DNA of 64,000 bases from Muricea muricata (GCA_963855995.1 OY979727.1:7162446-7226445); one strand, 5' to 3'; positions 48,567 through 61,242 are shown, numbered from the stretch's first letter. A program made the numbers and translations. Notes: generated by a model from the letters alone, not told the origin.

Positions 48567-49921
48567 ATCGACTATTTGGTGGAAATTAGCCAGGAAAGCT
48601 ATTCGCTATTGTTGGACCGTTTCTCTCATGTATTCGACCAAATCAGTCAACGAATAGTGAACGGTGAGGTATGTTGTGCGTTTGACCACCTAGGTATTTT
48701 CGAGACTTGTACTTATTACTATTATGACTATTTAGGTGTGTGCTGAAAGTGGCGATGACGTTGAAGAAATGGTGCAGTGTCTTCTCACATTGAATCAGGT
48801 ATAGACCATATTGTTGGTCAACTTGATCTGTGTAGTTCTTGCTCTTATTACTCTTTCTTATTTTTTTTTTTGCAGGAGACCCAAGATGAAGCGGACGCTA
48901 GTCAAGCAAGCGAGGACGAAGTGCATGAGGTAAATAATTTTAGAGGTTTAAAATTCTAGTCATGGTTTACTTATCTTTCCCGGCTTGTGATATATATGTG
49001 TAGCATTTTTTTTTCCTCCGTTTTTTTCAGGCGAGTGAGAATGAGGAAAGTGGGGAAGAAAATACAATTAAAGGTTCACCCATTAGAAAAATTGCAAGAA
49101 AAACTGGAACTTCATCTCATGGAACTACCTGTTCTGGGCTTCAATTCCGGAAAGTATGATATCAACGCCGCTAAAAACCCTTTCTTTGCCCACCTCGTGA
49201 AACATGAGCAAGTTAAGTTTGTGATAAAAAGAAACAACAGCCACATGTGTCTCAAGACAATACACTTGAAGTTTCTCGATATTACAAACTACTTGGCTCC
49301 TGGATTCTCCTACGAACAATTTTTAAAAGCTTACGAGTGCACACAGACCAAAGGGTACTTTCGTCTGACAAAGTTAAACTTATCCACCTTACCGCCCCCT
49401 GAAGCCTTGAATTCAATGCTTTCCAACACCGCCATTTCCGAGGAACAATACGAGTACTGCCAGCGCGTGTGGAACGATAACAATATGGAAACGTTTCGTG
49501 ACTTTTTGGTTTGATATAATAATCTTGATGTCGTTCCCTTCCTCGAGGCTATTGACAAGATGAACAAGTTTTGGAAGGAGCGAGATATAGACATGTTTAA
49601 AGACGGTGTGAGTGTGCCAGGTTTGACGATGAAATATTTATTTTCGAATGTTCCAAACGTGCATTTCTCACTGTTTAACGAAAAAGACAAAGACTTATAC
49701 TATACCATGAAAGACAATAACGTCGGTGGCCCAAGTATAATATTTAACCGATACCACGAAACAGACAAAACTTTTATACGCAACGCAGAAATGACACGAA
49801 AGAAATCTAGAGCCTAAACCATGCAAGAAAGTGGTCGGTTACGACGCCAATGCGCTATACCTCTGGGCGATCATGCAATATATGTCAACCGGACAGTTTA
49901 CGCGACGACTGGAAGGCGACG
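48567..49921 (+). pseudogene. protein-primed family B DNA polymerase, N-terminal half, left arm
   Basis: Exons with good splice sites: ~48567-48668, 48736-48798, 48876-48929 and 49031 onward. The first three encode an acidic leader (ESGDDVEEMV, ASQASEDEVHE). From ~49100 the exonuclease domain reads LPVLGFNSGKYDIN (Exo II), TNYLAPGFSYEQFLKAYE, and YNNLDVVPFLEAI (Exo III, YxxxD). Near 49840 GYDANALYLW matches polymerase motif A. Shared defects: a TGA just before YNNLD (49512) and a frameshift at ~49805 before motif A. The gene ends abruptly at the palindrome centre, so motifs B and C are missing. Polintons and related viruses or virus-like elements encode such enzymes; which lineage is unclear. 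Confidence 0.8.
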
Positions 49922-51393
49922 AGCTCCAACTCTTTTCTCGGTATTTTTGTACCCATGTCTGATTTTTATCTGTTGTTGGTGGGCTTGCCATTCCAACCAC
50001 TCGATCGCCTTTTTACCGCTCCATTGCTTTTTAGAGCCGTCGCTTTCCAGTCGTCGCGTATACTGTCCGGTTGGCATATCTTGCATGATCGCCCAGAGGT
50101 ATAGCGCATTGGCGTCGTAACCGACCACTTTCTTGCATGGTTTAGGCTCTAGATTTCTTTCGTGTCATTTCTGCGTTGCGTATAAAAGTTTTGTCTGTTT
50201 CGTGGTATCGGTTAAATATTATACTTGGGCCACCGACGTTATTGTCTTTCATGGTATAGTATAAGTCTTTGTCTTTTTCGTTAAACAGTGAGAAATGCAC
50301 GTTTGGAACATTCGAAAATAAATATTTCATCGTCAAACCTGGCACACTCACACCGTCTTTAAACATGTCTATATCTCGCTCCTTCCAAAACTTGTTCATC
50401 TTGTCAATAGCCTCGAGGAAGGGAACGACATCAAGATTATTATATCAAACCAAAAAGTCACGAAACGTTTCCATATTGTTATCGTTCCACACGCGCTGGC
50501 AGTACTCGTATTGTTCCTCGGAAATGGCGGTGTTGGAAAGCATTGAATTCAAGGCTTCAGGGGGCGGTAAGGTGGATAAGTTTAACTTTGTCAGACGAAA
50601 GTACCCTTTGGTCTGTGTGCACTCGTAAGCTTTTAAAAATTGTTCGTAGGAGAATCCAGGAGCCAAGTAGTTGTAATATCGAGAAACTTCAAGTGTATTG
50701 TCTTGAGACACATGTGGCTGTTGTTTCTTTTTATCACAAACTTAACTTGCTCATGTTTCACGAGGTGGGCAAAGAAAGGGTTTTTAGCGGCGTTGATATC
50801 ATACTTTCCGGAATTGAAGCCCAGAACAGGTAGTTCCATGAGATGAAGTTCCAGTTTTTCTTGCAATTTTTCTAATGGGTGAACCTTTAATTGTATTTTC
50901 TTCCCCACTTTCCTCATTCTCACTCGCCTGAAAAAAACGGAGGAAAAAAAATGCTACACATATATATCACAAGCCGGGAAAGATAAGTAAACCATGACTA
51001 GAATTTTAAACCTCTAAAATTATTTACCTCATGCACTTCGTCCTCGCTTGCTTGACTAGCGTCCGCTTCATCTTGGGTCTCCTGCAAAAAAAAAAATAAG
51101 AAAGAGTAATAAGAGCAAGAACTACACAGATCAAGTTGACCAACAATATGGTCTATACCTGATTCAATGTGAGAAGACACTGCACCATTTCTTCAACGTC
51201 ATCGCCACTTTCAGCACACACCTAAATAGTCATAATAGTAATAAGTACAAGTCTCGAAAATACCTAGGTGGTCAAACGCACAACATACCTCACCGTTCAC
51301 TATTCGTTGACTGATTTGGTCGAATACATGAGAGAAACGGTCCAACAATAGCGAATAGCTTTCCTGGCTAATTTCCACCAAATAGTCGATGGA
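49898..51393 (-). pseudogene. family B DNA polymerase, N-terminal half, right arm
   Basis: Mirror copy of the left-arm polymerase: same exons, same TGA and frameshift, plus a private one-base deletion near 50684 that breaks the LAPGFSYEQ reading. It runs ~110 bases further than the left copy, past motif A (GYDANALYLWAIMQDMPTG), through the unpaired spacer (WSGKKAIEWLEWQAHQQQ), and then reads back into the other arm. Confidence 0.8.
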
Positions 51394-51473
51394 TAAGAGA
51401 ACGCCGGGATTATTTAAAGTAGAGTGGGAAGGGGATGGGATAATTAGTCTATGTAGTAAAACGTATTATTGTT

Positions 51474-51716
51474 TTGAAAGATGGGAAAGACAAATTTAGT
51501 TGCAAAGGGGTTAACAAAAAGAATAATGTTATTAATAAAGATAAATATTTAGATGTAATTTTAAGTAAACGTAGTGGGTCGGGTGTAAATAGGGGACTCA
51601 GAGTTATGAACAATACAATGTGCACATATGTTCAAGTTAAAAACGCTTTTAGTTATTTTTATCCAAAACGTAAAGTTTTGGAAGACGGTGTTGCAACCAT
51701 TCCATTAGATATTTGA
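51474..51716 (+). pseudogene. conserved C-terminal fragment, right arm
   Basis: Mirror of 48241-48483, identical in protein reading. It is followed by the GTCCC/GGGAC hairpin cluster (51900-52035). Confidence 0.55.
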
Positions 51717-52370
51717 TCTGTAAATAGCTATTTTGTGAATATATCTTTTCAACAACTAACATGTGTGCGTGTTATTACCATCTGTGTCTTATTCACTTTG
51801 CCCGAGGCGAATAAAACCTTGACAACACGGGGGATCATATAACACGATATATGTGGTTTTGGACAATAATAGAATCGAGTTCGTGAGCGGGCATTGGTTT
51901 GTTTTGCTGAAACGGGACTCGCGGAACTTAATTTGTCCCTCCACGGGACTTTGTGTCCCTCCACGGGACTTTTGCAAAACCTAATATCACTTTGCGGGAC
52001 TTGCGGGACACAATTTGTCCCTCCACGGGACTTTTACAAAAACTATTTTATTTGGTTTTGTGTTTAACAATATTTAGTTATATGTTTAAGTTCATTTAAT
52101 TATATGTATAGTTACACTTTTGTTACAGTTATTAGTAGATCTGTAAGTCCTGAATCAGTTCACCGATTTCCTTTTGCCGAAGGAATCCACGCTTCACGCG
52201 ATCTGTCTGTGGGGGGTAACACGTGTCCACGCAAAGCAACTTTTCGGACAAACAAATCAGCATATTACATAAAATACTATTAGGAAATATGTAATCACGT
52301 CCGTTTGTCATTGTATCTCTCTGCTTTGAAATATGTAAAATCCAAACAACTGCGAGAAAAAGGTTCAATC

Positions 52371-55300
52371 ATGAGTACTCAAAATAAAAAAATTAAAGAT
52401 ATGACGATGTTGGAACTGAAAGAGTATCTTCAAGCTCGCGGCGTTACTGTAACTGGCTATTTGAAGCCTGCTTTGGTAGAAATAGCGAATGCTGTACAAA
52501 AGATGATGCTTCCCCTCGATCCGAACTTTGAATGCCGTGACGATTCGGAAAGAAAATTAATTATTCATGAAAACGAAATCGAAGACCCCTTTGTGAACTC
52601 TCACGATGGGCTTGACTATTTTAATGACTCCCCACCGTTCGGACTTTATGATATATTCAATCATCTAATTTACCACACCACAGATTACGACAAACAAGGT
52701 CTCGCCGCGTACAAATCTTTCGACGATTATCGCCTTTTTGAGGAAGGTTATGTAGAATCCTTACGGACTAAGAAATTAGCTGCAGAAGGAGTCCATTTGT
52801 ATATTGGTAGGGTCAGACCCACTATGAAAGAAAAAACTAACCAAGGCAAAAAATTCTATGACCTTTGGTTTATTTTAGAAGGGACGGGTCCAAATAGAGG
52901 GAGCGTGTTGAAAGCGAAATGTCGTTGTAAAGGTGGGCAAGATGGAGGGTGCAAGCATATTGCGGCTACAATGTATTCTCTCGAAGAGACGCTTAATACT
53001 CGTGACAAGGACAGCGTAACAAGTGAACCATGTAAGTGGGTAAAAAGACCAACGGCAAGTAGTAAACCATGCGAGATAAAAGACCTTGTCATTGGTCACC
53101 AAAATTCGCCTACAAAGAGAAAGAATGTTAAAGAATCAATTAGTAACTCAAAGGTTCAAAATAAAAAAAGGAAATCTGGCTTTCATGTTTATTGTGAAAA
53201 CATGGAAGTGGACGTAAGAAATGAAGAAGATAGAAATCCCCCAAGTCCAGAGTCTTGTACAAAGTTTATTCAGTCATTATCTGCAGATGGTTTCAAAAAA
53301 CCAGTTTTGCTTCCTTTGTTGCAAAAGATATACCTGCCTAGTGCTGGAACACAAAGTAATGTGGAAATAGACAGCATTAAAGAGAGCATTGGAGGGTCAG
53401 ATGTTAATAGCATTAAAGAAGAAGTTGGTTGTGAACACAAAGAAAATTGCCCAACAAAAGCCAGAATTAAAGATGATGAGAGCACTACAGTGAAAGTAAA
53501 TTGTGAAGTCCCTATAATGAAAAAGAAGCTGGAAGACTTGCTCAATGAAAATGATAATGATGTCGAAAGAGTTTCAAGTAATATCAAAAATGGCAATTTA
53601 TTTTTTACCACAGAAGAAATAGAGTCCACCAGCAGTAGTACATTAAAGCAATGGAGATGCAAAGAATGGTTTATTCAAAAGTCTGGTTTTATCTCTGCAT
53701 CAAAAGCCAAGAGAATACATTCAATTCAAACCAGTTTGGAACAAGGCAAAAATAGAGATGTCAGCAAAGTTGTTTCAGAAATTGTTCACCCAACCATCCC
53801 ACCCTATTCATCCTCTCTCCCAGAACAACCAAAGAATGCCTGTGATTGGGGGCTAAAGCATGAACAAAGTACCAGACATGCATACCAAACAGTTGAAAAG
53901 AAGCAGCATCATAACTTAAAACTTCATTCAAAGGGCTTTCTCATTTCAAATAGAAAACCTTTTCTAGGGGCAAGTGTTGATGACATCAAGACATGTTCAT
54001 GTAGAGATTGCCACCCAGTTGTGATTGAATACAAATGTCCTTGGAAGCATAAGGAAAAATCAGCAAAAGAAGCCTTCCTGACACCAGAAGTTGGTGGAAA
54101 ACAGGTTGGAGACAGCTTCCTTTTGAAACCAACATCAAGATATTATCACCAAATGCAACTACAAATGTTTGTGTGTAACTTAATGTTGTGCCATTTGGTG
54201 GTTTGGACAAAGCTTGGTGTGTTTGTTGTCAAAGTGCCATTCAATGAAAATTTTATGAATTCAGTTATTGCTAAATTAGAGGTGTTCTGGATATCCCATA
54301 TATTACCCAAGATGATGCTTGAGATTCAAGTGGCTGCAGGCTTGGACACTACAACACTGACAGGTAAAAATTCATTTATTTATAACATTTATGCTTCACT
54401 CTGCTATTTATTAAAATCCTTTTTCTTTGAATTAATAAGATGTTCCATCTCAAAATGAAAACCCTGATGATTCTCAAATACTGCCAAAGGATATGAATTT
54501 GGATCATGATAAATCTGCTCAGCTTACAACACCAGCAACAAGAAGTATTAATATTTGGGAGTAGATATCTACCAGGAATGCATTGATGGCCTTCTTCCTC
54601 GCTCAATGGTCAATGATAATATTGTTTCATATCTACTCGAGTAAGTAAAACTGAATTCGCATGCACATATAGCTACAAAGATTTGAAAATGTTTATTTTC
54701 TGTGCATATGTTACATGTTGATTTTGACAATTTTAGACAAGAAAGATGCATTTTTCCTGTGATAAGTACATTCTTTTTCACTGCATTATCTGGTGAACAG
54801 GAAAAAAAGAAACTTTCTAGGTATAAAAATTCCTTAGCTCTTTTTGCAATGTTTCACAGAAACAAACAAATTGTTACTGACATTCTGTTCATTTATCATA
54901 CACTAAACAGATATGAAAGAAACAGTACTGCTGAGATGTTCTTTAAGCCCCATTTATTGTTGGATGAATACATATTTATTCCTATAAATAGAAGGTGATT
55001 AATGCTGGTTGATCAATAATAAATGTTGTCAGTAATGTGCATGTACCATTATGTTGAGTATTATGATAAACTTATATGTATAATATCTGGGGTTTTTCTG
55101 TCACCTGTTATGTAGGCATCATTGGTTATTGGTTACATTGACCCCATGGTAAATAGATAATTACAATTATTGCTTTGTTTTGTCTGATGCTTACATGATC
55201 TTTCTCAGTGAAATGCAAAGCTGGTTAAATATGTTGTTTGTTACTCTAAAACCCTACCATCTTACAGGCATATAATTCTAATGGATTCTCTCACATGGGA

Positions 55301-55920
55301 TGTTGCAAGCCGAAGAATTGAAATTAGTCTGATTTTTAAGTAAGTGGACAAATTAGGTTTTTGATTGTTATTAATGTTTAGTCCAATACCTTGCTTACTA
55401 TTTTTATTTTGTAGTTACCTGATTCACTTAACTGAAAAATATGCACTTCCAAATAAACACCAAAACATGGAAGTCAAGGTTTTGAAGGTGTGGTATTTAA
55501 TTTTAAATGAAGGTTTTATTTTGTCTAAGCATATTTGGTAATTGTTAGAAATTACCAATAATCATAATTGTGTGTTTAGGTCCCGCAGCAAGAACCTAAT
55601 AGCAACAACTGTGGAATTTATGTTGTAAAGTTTGTGAAATATTTTATTCAGGTACTGTACATAAAGTGCATATTTTGCAGTAATGTTGTACAGGCTGTTT
55701 ACAAGCACAAAAGTTTTAAAATGTCATTTACCTAATATAACATTTTCAACTCATCATTAAACACCATTCCATACTAATTTGATTTCAGGAGTTGGATATG
55801 TATGAGTCAGCACCAGAAGAATATTGTACCAAAGAACACAAATGGTTCAAACACGCAGATGCAGCAGAAAAACGCAAGACAACAAGATCCTTTTTGCTGA
55901 TTAGAATGTTGCACAAATAA
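52371..55920 (+). CDS. SAP-SWIM-YqaJ nuclease with downstream Ulp1-type protease exons
   Basis: Exon 1 (52371-54363) encodes ~664 residues. It begins with a SAP-like segment (MTMLELKEYLQARGVTVTG), then a SWIM zinc finger (CRCKGGQDGGCKHIAATMY) and a YqaJ/PD-(D/E)XK exonuclease (WGLKHEQSTRHAY, GASVDDI, VIEYKCPW, YYHQMQLQMFV). Exon 2 (54440-) ends at a TAG, 54562. From there a second frame reads YQECIDGLLPRSMVNDNIV, the start of a Ulp1/C48 protease. It continues in phase through 54737-54994 (DEYIFIPIN), 55116-55148 (RHHWLLVTL, catalytic His), 55268-55339 (ILMDSL, Asp), 55415-55487, 55580-55651 (PQQEPNSNNCGIYV, Gln and Cys) and 55789-55920. All four protease residues are present. Either one base is lost near 54550-54562 in a fused gene, or two products exist. 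The ATG at 52371 is chosen over 52305 because the SAP-like domain follows it. Confidence 0.8.
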
Positions 55921-55997
55921 TAATGTACATAATTTATTCAATTATTCAATATTTACACTGCATCTAAAATTCAAGAGCAACATGTATTAAAATGTTT

Positions 55998-58025
55998 TTA
56001 CTCATCTCCAAATTCATCACTGCTATTGTCATCAATAAAACCATCATCACCACCATATGTCTCTTGGTCAAATATACTTGGCTGTAAATTTACCACAGCT
56101 GCACACACTTTGAGAACCGAACTCAGGTATGGTTTGCACGATAATGGGATCACACCTCTTAGAAAGCAGAAGCATTTCAGTTTTCTTATTATGCGTTCCA
56201 CATGAATCCTTACCTTCGCTATTCGTCTTGTGGCTGTAGCTGCTTTAGCATTAATGCAGCCTTTTTTCATAATCGGTGGTGCAAGAAGTCTTGTTTGATG
56301 TATTGCTAATAAGTCTTGCATGTTAAACCCTTTATCAGCCATGATCAAATCACCTGGGTTTAATAGCTGAAGAAAACCACTCTGTCTTACTATTTCTTTG
56401 TCACTAATACTTCCTGTGTATAGCTTGGAGATGAAATTAATATGCAGGAGTGGAGATATTGAAATAAGTGCTTTAAATGTATTTCTGGACTTATATGAAC
56501 TATAGGTAGACCTTTGCGAAGCTACTCTGAACGGCGTTTCAATGTAGAATTCAGTGCAGTCAATAATTCCACGAAGATTGCTGAAACTTTGAAAAGGCTT
56601 GGGAACTCGTAAGTCTGACATTTCTTCAACAGCTGAAAAGGGAAGCAAAAACGTGAGCTCTTCTTTCAAGAACATAATCCACGAAATGAAAATGCTACTG
56701 GCAGATCCTCTTGATATGCCAAAAATGTCTGCCAGCATAATTATGCTAGGTGCACGCTTTAACCTCACAAGGACCATGATCATTTGCTCCATCACTGTCA
56801 ACTTATTGAATGCATATTTATGCTAGAATTGAAAAAAAAATCATCGAGATGATAAGTGACTCAACATTATAAAGAAAATCAAATGATCATATTTGTGCAT
56901 GTAATTTTATCACCTTTAAATAGTGATTTTTCACACTGTTATTTCTTGTCATTTTTGTTCCTTTCCATGTGTATAGCCTGAATGCCTTTTCTTTGATTAA
57001 TTCAAAAAGAGAAAGAAACACCTGCCTCTCAAGACCTACAAAAAATATGTAAATGAAAATTACAATCATGTTACAGTACCAGAAAATATCTTTTACTGTG
57101 ATTTTTAAATAGTGGTATATAAAAATATAAATGAACACCGAGTGAACAGGATGCTACAATTTCAGAAACATTGGATATGAACAATACCTGTATAATGACA
57201 AGTTTTTTTGGGATCCATAATCACTTCCACAAACAATGTCTTTCTCATGTTATTCTTGTTAGTCAGTGACATATCTGTGTAAGGACTCAGGTGACTTGTC
57301 TCAATGGTAGTCTATTGAAGACAAGAAATGCATAAACTATAAAGTAAGTCACTAATGTCTGAGCGCAGAGAAGAAATATATTTACCTGAGTTTCATTGTT
57401 GACTGTTGTATGAATATCATCGGTTGTAGAACTGAGAGCTTCCTTCTCGTGCTGGCTTGAATCTGAGCATATGGCTTTGGCTGAACCATTCTCATTGCTT
57501 GACTCGACAACACAACCATCATGAGTTTTCACTGTTCTGGTATTCGACAACAATAACAACGCATCTGCAGCCGAATTTTCGTCTGTTCTGCGGATTCGTT
57601 TTGGTATTTGTGCCCGCTTCGTTGGTGATTTTCGCTTTCGACCCAATCTCACAATCTGTAATAGTTTATATTTGAACAAATATTTGATAATGGAATAAGT
57701 ACTCTACTTTTCGTTCAGAATATTAAAAATATTTTAATCTATAAATAGCTACCTTTTCTTCACTGGCATTTGGTGGAAAAGGATTTGGGTTCTCTTTTGT
57801 TGGTCCTTGTTGGCCAATGAAATGTAGACTGCATATATAGCTGTCCTTTTTACATTTGAAAGTATCACCTCGACGGCATGCCCTAATCCATGTTTCTCTC
57901 CTTTCCTTGAACTTTTTTACCGATGGGAAACTGTGAAAGCTTATAATTTTGCCATCTTCCGTTTGCAGCCTTTCCGGATAACGACTATCGGTTTTACAAG
58001 TGCCCCAAGAGCACCGTTTGACCAT
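55998..58025 (-). CDS. THAP-domain DDE_4 transposase (ISL2EU type), 5 exons, intact
   Basis: Exons on the minus strand: 58025-57753, 57655-57386, 57311-57188, 57035-56914 and 56822-55998. All are GT-AG and in phase, 1614 nt in total, 537 aa without a stop. Exon 1 is a THAP zinc finger (CSWGTCKTDSR, FHSFPS, WIRACRRGD, YICSLHF), which would bind the terminal repeats. Exon 2 is basic, then Ser-rich. Exons 4-5 hold a helix-turn-helix (ADIFGISRGSASSIFISW) and the DDE_4 core: GIIDCTEFYIE (first Asp), YKSRNTFKALI, IMADKGFNM (second Asp) and RRIAKVRIHVERIIRKLK (Glu). Its intact frame, the near-matching termini and the visible empty site point to recent activity. Confidence 0.9.
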
Positions 58026-58288
58026 TATAAAGTCGCATACAAACTATACAAAACCTATTAAACGTTCTACTTTGCTGATTTGTTTGTCCGAAAAGTTGCT
58101 TTGCGTGGACACGTGTTACCCCTCGCAGACAGATCGCGTGAAGCGTGGATTCGTCATACGCTTTCTTACGAATCCGTTTCCTTACAAGTAAATGTCTCCT
58201 CTGTCTTTCTCACTGTATATCGGTAAGATGGTGGCATACTAAACAGACAAACACAACCTGGCTCAAGGGGGTCTTCGTCAGGTTTCCA

Positions 58289-60075
58289 CGGGGATGGGAT
58301 AATTAGTCTATGTAGTAAAACGTATTATTGTTTTGAAGATGGGAAAGACAAATTTAGTTGCAAAGGGGTTAACAAAAAGAATAATGTTATTAATAAAGAT
58401 AAATATTTAGATGTAATTTTAAGTAAACGTAGTGGGTCGGGTGTAAATAGGGGATTCAGAGTTATGAACAATACAATGTGCACATATGTTCAAGTTAAAA
58501 ACGCTTTTAGTTATTTTTATCCAAAACGTAAAGTTTTGGAAGACGGTGTTGCAACCATTCCATTAGATATTTGATCTGTAAATAGCTATTTTGTGAATAT
58601 ATCTTTTCAACAACTAACATGTGTGCGTGTTATTACCATCTGTGTCTTATTTACTTTGCCCGAGGCGAATAAAACCTTGACAACACGGGGGATCATATAA
58701 CACGATATATGTGGTTTTGGACAATAATAGAATCGAGTTCGTGAGCGGGCATTGGTTTGTTTTGCTGAAACGGGACTCGCGGAACTTAATTTGTCCCTCC
58801 ACGGGACTTTGTGTCCCTCCACGGGACTTTTGCAAAACCTAATATCACTTTGCGGGACTTGCGGGACACAATTTGTCCCTCCACGGGACTTTTACAAAAA
58901 CTATTTTATTTGGTTTTGTGTTTAACAATATTTAGTTATATGTTTAAGTTCATTTAATTATATGTACAGTCACACTTTTGTTATAGTTATTAGTAGATCT
59001 GTAAGTCCTGAATCAGTTCACCGATTTCCTTTTGCCGAAGGAATTCGTCATACGCTTTCTTACGAATCCGTTTCCTTACAAGTAAATGTCTCCTCTGTCT
59101 TTCTCACTGTATATCGGTAAGATGGTGGCATACTAAACAGACAAACACAACCTGGCTCAAGGGGGTCTTCGTCAGGTTTCCACGGGGATGGGATAATTAG
59201 TCTATGTAGTAAAACGTATTATTGTTTTGGGGATGGGAAAGACAAATTTAGTTGCAAAGGGGTTAACAAAAAGAATAATGTTATTAATAAAGATAAATAT
59301 TTAGATGTAATTTTAAGTAAACGTAGTGGGTCGGGTGTAAATAGGGGACTCAGAGTTATGAACAATACAATGTGCACATATGTTCAAGTTAAAAACGCTT
59401 TTAGTTATTTTTATCCAAAACGTAAAGTTTTGGAAGACGGTGTTGCAACCATTCCATTAGATATTTGATCTGTAAATAGCTATTTTGTGAATATATCTTT
59501 TCAACAACTAACATGTGTGCGTGTTATTACCATCTGTGTCTTATTTACTTTGCCCGAGGCGAATAAAACCTTGACAACACGGGGGATCATATAACACGAT
59601 ATATGTGGTTTTGGACAATAATAGAATCGAGTTCGTGAGCGGGCATTGGTTTGTTTTGCTGAAACGGGACTCGCGGGACTTAATTTGTCCCTCCACGGGA
59701 CTTTGTGTCCCTCCACGGGACTTTTGCAAAACCTAATATCACTTTGCGGGACTTGTGGGACACAATTTGTCCCTCCACGGGACTTTTACAAAAACTATTT
59801 TATTTGGTTTTGTGTTTAACAATATTTAGTTATATGTTTAAGTTCATTTAATTATATGTACAGTCACACTTTTGTTATAGTTATTAGTAGATCTGTAAGT
59901 CCTGAATCAGTTCACCGATTTCCTTTTGTCGAAGGAATTCGTCATACGCTTTCTTACGAATCCGTTTCCTTACTAGTAAATGTCTTCCCTGTCTTTCTCA
60001 CTGTATATCGGTAAGATGGTGGCATACTAAACAGACAAACACAACCTGGCTCAAGGGGGTCTTCGTCAGGTTTCC
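58289..60075. repeat. tandem ~0.89-kb units, right arm
   Basis: Two complete units (starting ~58289 and ~59181) plus the one split by the ISL2EU insertion (51420-52186 with 58149-58289). All have the order C-terminal fragment, GTCCC/GGGAC hairpins, end of the GRF reading. Confidence 0.9.
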
Positions 60076-60199
60076 ACTCAAAGAAGTCACAAGCACTTTC
60101 TCTTGGATGAGGACAACAATAGAATAAACGATCCTGATTAGGACCCTCTTTCTTCACTTTCTTGGTGCGACATATCAGATCATGTCGGCAAAAGAGCGC
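59954..60199 (-). pseudogene. GRF-type zinc-finger fragment, right arm
   Basis: Mirror of 46616-46861, identical reading. Confidence 0.65.
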
Positions 60200-60550
60200 G
60201 CCTATGGCGTACGTCACGGGGTATACGTACGCTGTTTTAACAAATCAGAGCACGGCTATGGCGTACGTCACGGGGTATACGTACGCTGTTTTAACAAATC
60301 AGAGCACGGCTATAGTGTACGTCACGGTGTGTACGTCACGGGGTGTACGTACGTTTTTCGACCAATCAGCGCGCGACATTCTCGCATACTAATTAGTGCG
60401 GCACCCTGTGGAGGCTTGCGCAACCTCGCGCAGCCTCACGCAACCTCGCGCAGCCGCGGTGTGTACGTCACAGGGTGTACGTACGCTGTTTGACCAATCA
60501 GGGCACGATATTCTAATGAGGGTGCGCCCCCTCAATATGTGTGCGCCCCC
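60185..60550. promoter_or_regulatory. subterminal CCAAT/TGACGT array, right arm
   Basis: Mirror of 46100-46625 but with about three fewer 57-bp units. The outer GCGCCCCCTC phrases (60522-60572) are kept. Confidence 0.55.
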
Positions 60551-60617
60551 TCGTACACCCTCGCGCCCCCTCAAAAAAGGGGGTTGATCGGTACCTATAT
60601 TACTACTCATAACATCA

Positions 60618-60860
60618 TTTAGAAAGCGTTTTAATAATCATAAAAGTTCGTTGAGAAAGTATGAGCAAGGGGGCAGAAAGATGGCTGGAGAGCATTTGTA
60701 TGCACATTTCTTTGGCCCTGGGCATAATGGTTTAAGTGATATTCGTGTGATTATTATTGACAAAACAAACAAAGAAAATCCAACTCAGAGGGAGGCATTT
60801 TGGGCTTATAAATTGGATACGTTTGTGCCTAAAGGATTAAATGTACGAGACTTTGACTAA
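60618..60860 (+). pseudogene. Penelope-like GIY-YIG C-terminus, right arm
   Basis: Mirror of 45793-46035. After the stop, 60910-60946 reads TTCTTGAGAA, a GGGGC/GCCCC stem, CGAAACGTTG, again a degenerate hammerhead-like layout, then a short tail into (TA)n. Confidence 0.75.
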
Positions 60861-60980
60861 TTAATTCATAATATTAGCTATAAAAGGACCTTAGATTTCC
60901 ATTGTATGTATTCTTGAGAAAGGGGCTTGCCCCGAAACGTTGAAAATAATAAAAATTGAAAAACGATTCTACTGGTGATT

Positions 60981-61130
<150 letters not shown>

Positions 61131-61242
61131 TTCAACGTAATTTAATGAGACACAAGTGTATATATATAAGAATAGTTTGATTAGTCAACAAAAAATAAAC
61201 ATAACTCACTCGTTTCAAAATCTTTTTATTTACAATATTATT

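Larger units (their letters stand above)
52187..58148. mobile_element. ISL2EU-type two-gene DNA transposon, apparently near intact
   Basis: Ends CCACGCTTCACGCGATCTGT and its inverse; terminal repeats of ~75 bp (52187-52261 and 58074-58148) with about two mismatches. The flanks are AT (52185-52186) and AT (58149-58150). The empty site GGAATTCGTCATACGC is present in the neighbouring tandem units (59040 and ~59935), which proves a 2-bp AT duplication. Two convergent genes fill it: YqaJ-type nuclease with Ulp1 exons (plus) and THAP-DDE_4 transposase (minus), 77 bases apart at their stops. The pairing of a DDE transposase with a YqaJ nuclease and 2-bp duplications matches the ISL2EU superfamily as I recall it. 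Confidence 0.9.

Noticed and set aside
58607..58835. Repeated 62- and 71-residue ORFs in the 0.9-kb units
   Set aside because: They run across the GTCCC hairpin cluster and lie opposite the conserved C-terminal fragment; copies recur only because the DNA is duplicated.
46616..60199. Calling the PolB element a canonical Polinton/Maverick
   Set aside because: No integrase, ATPase, protease or capsid genes are seen, the ends do not show the usual AG..CT termini with a 6-bp duplication, and the polymerase is only half present.
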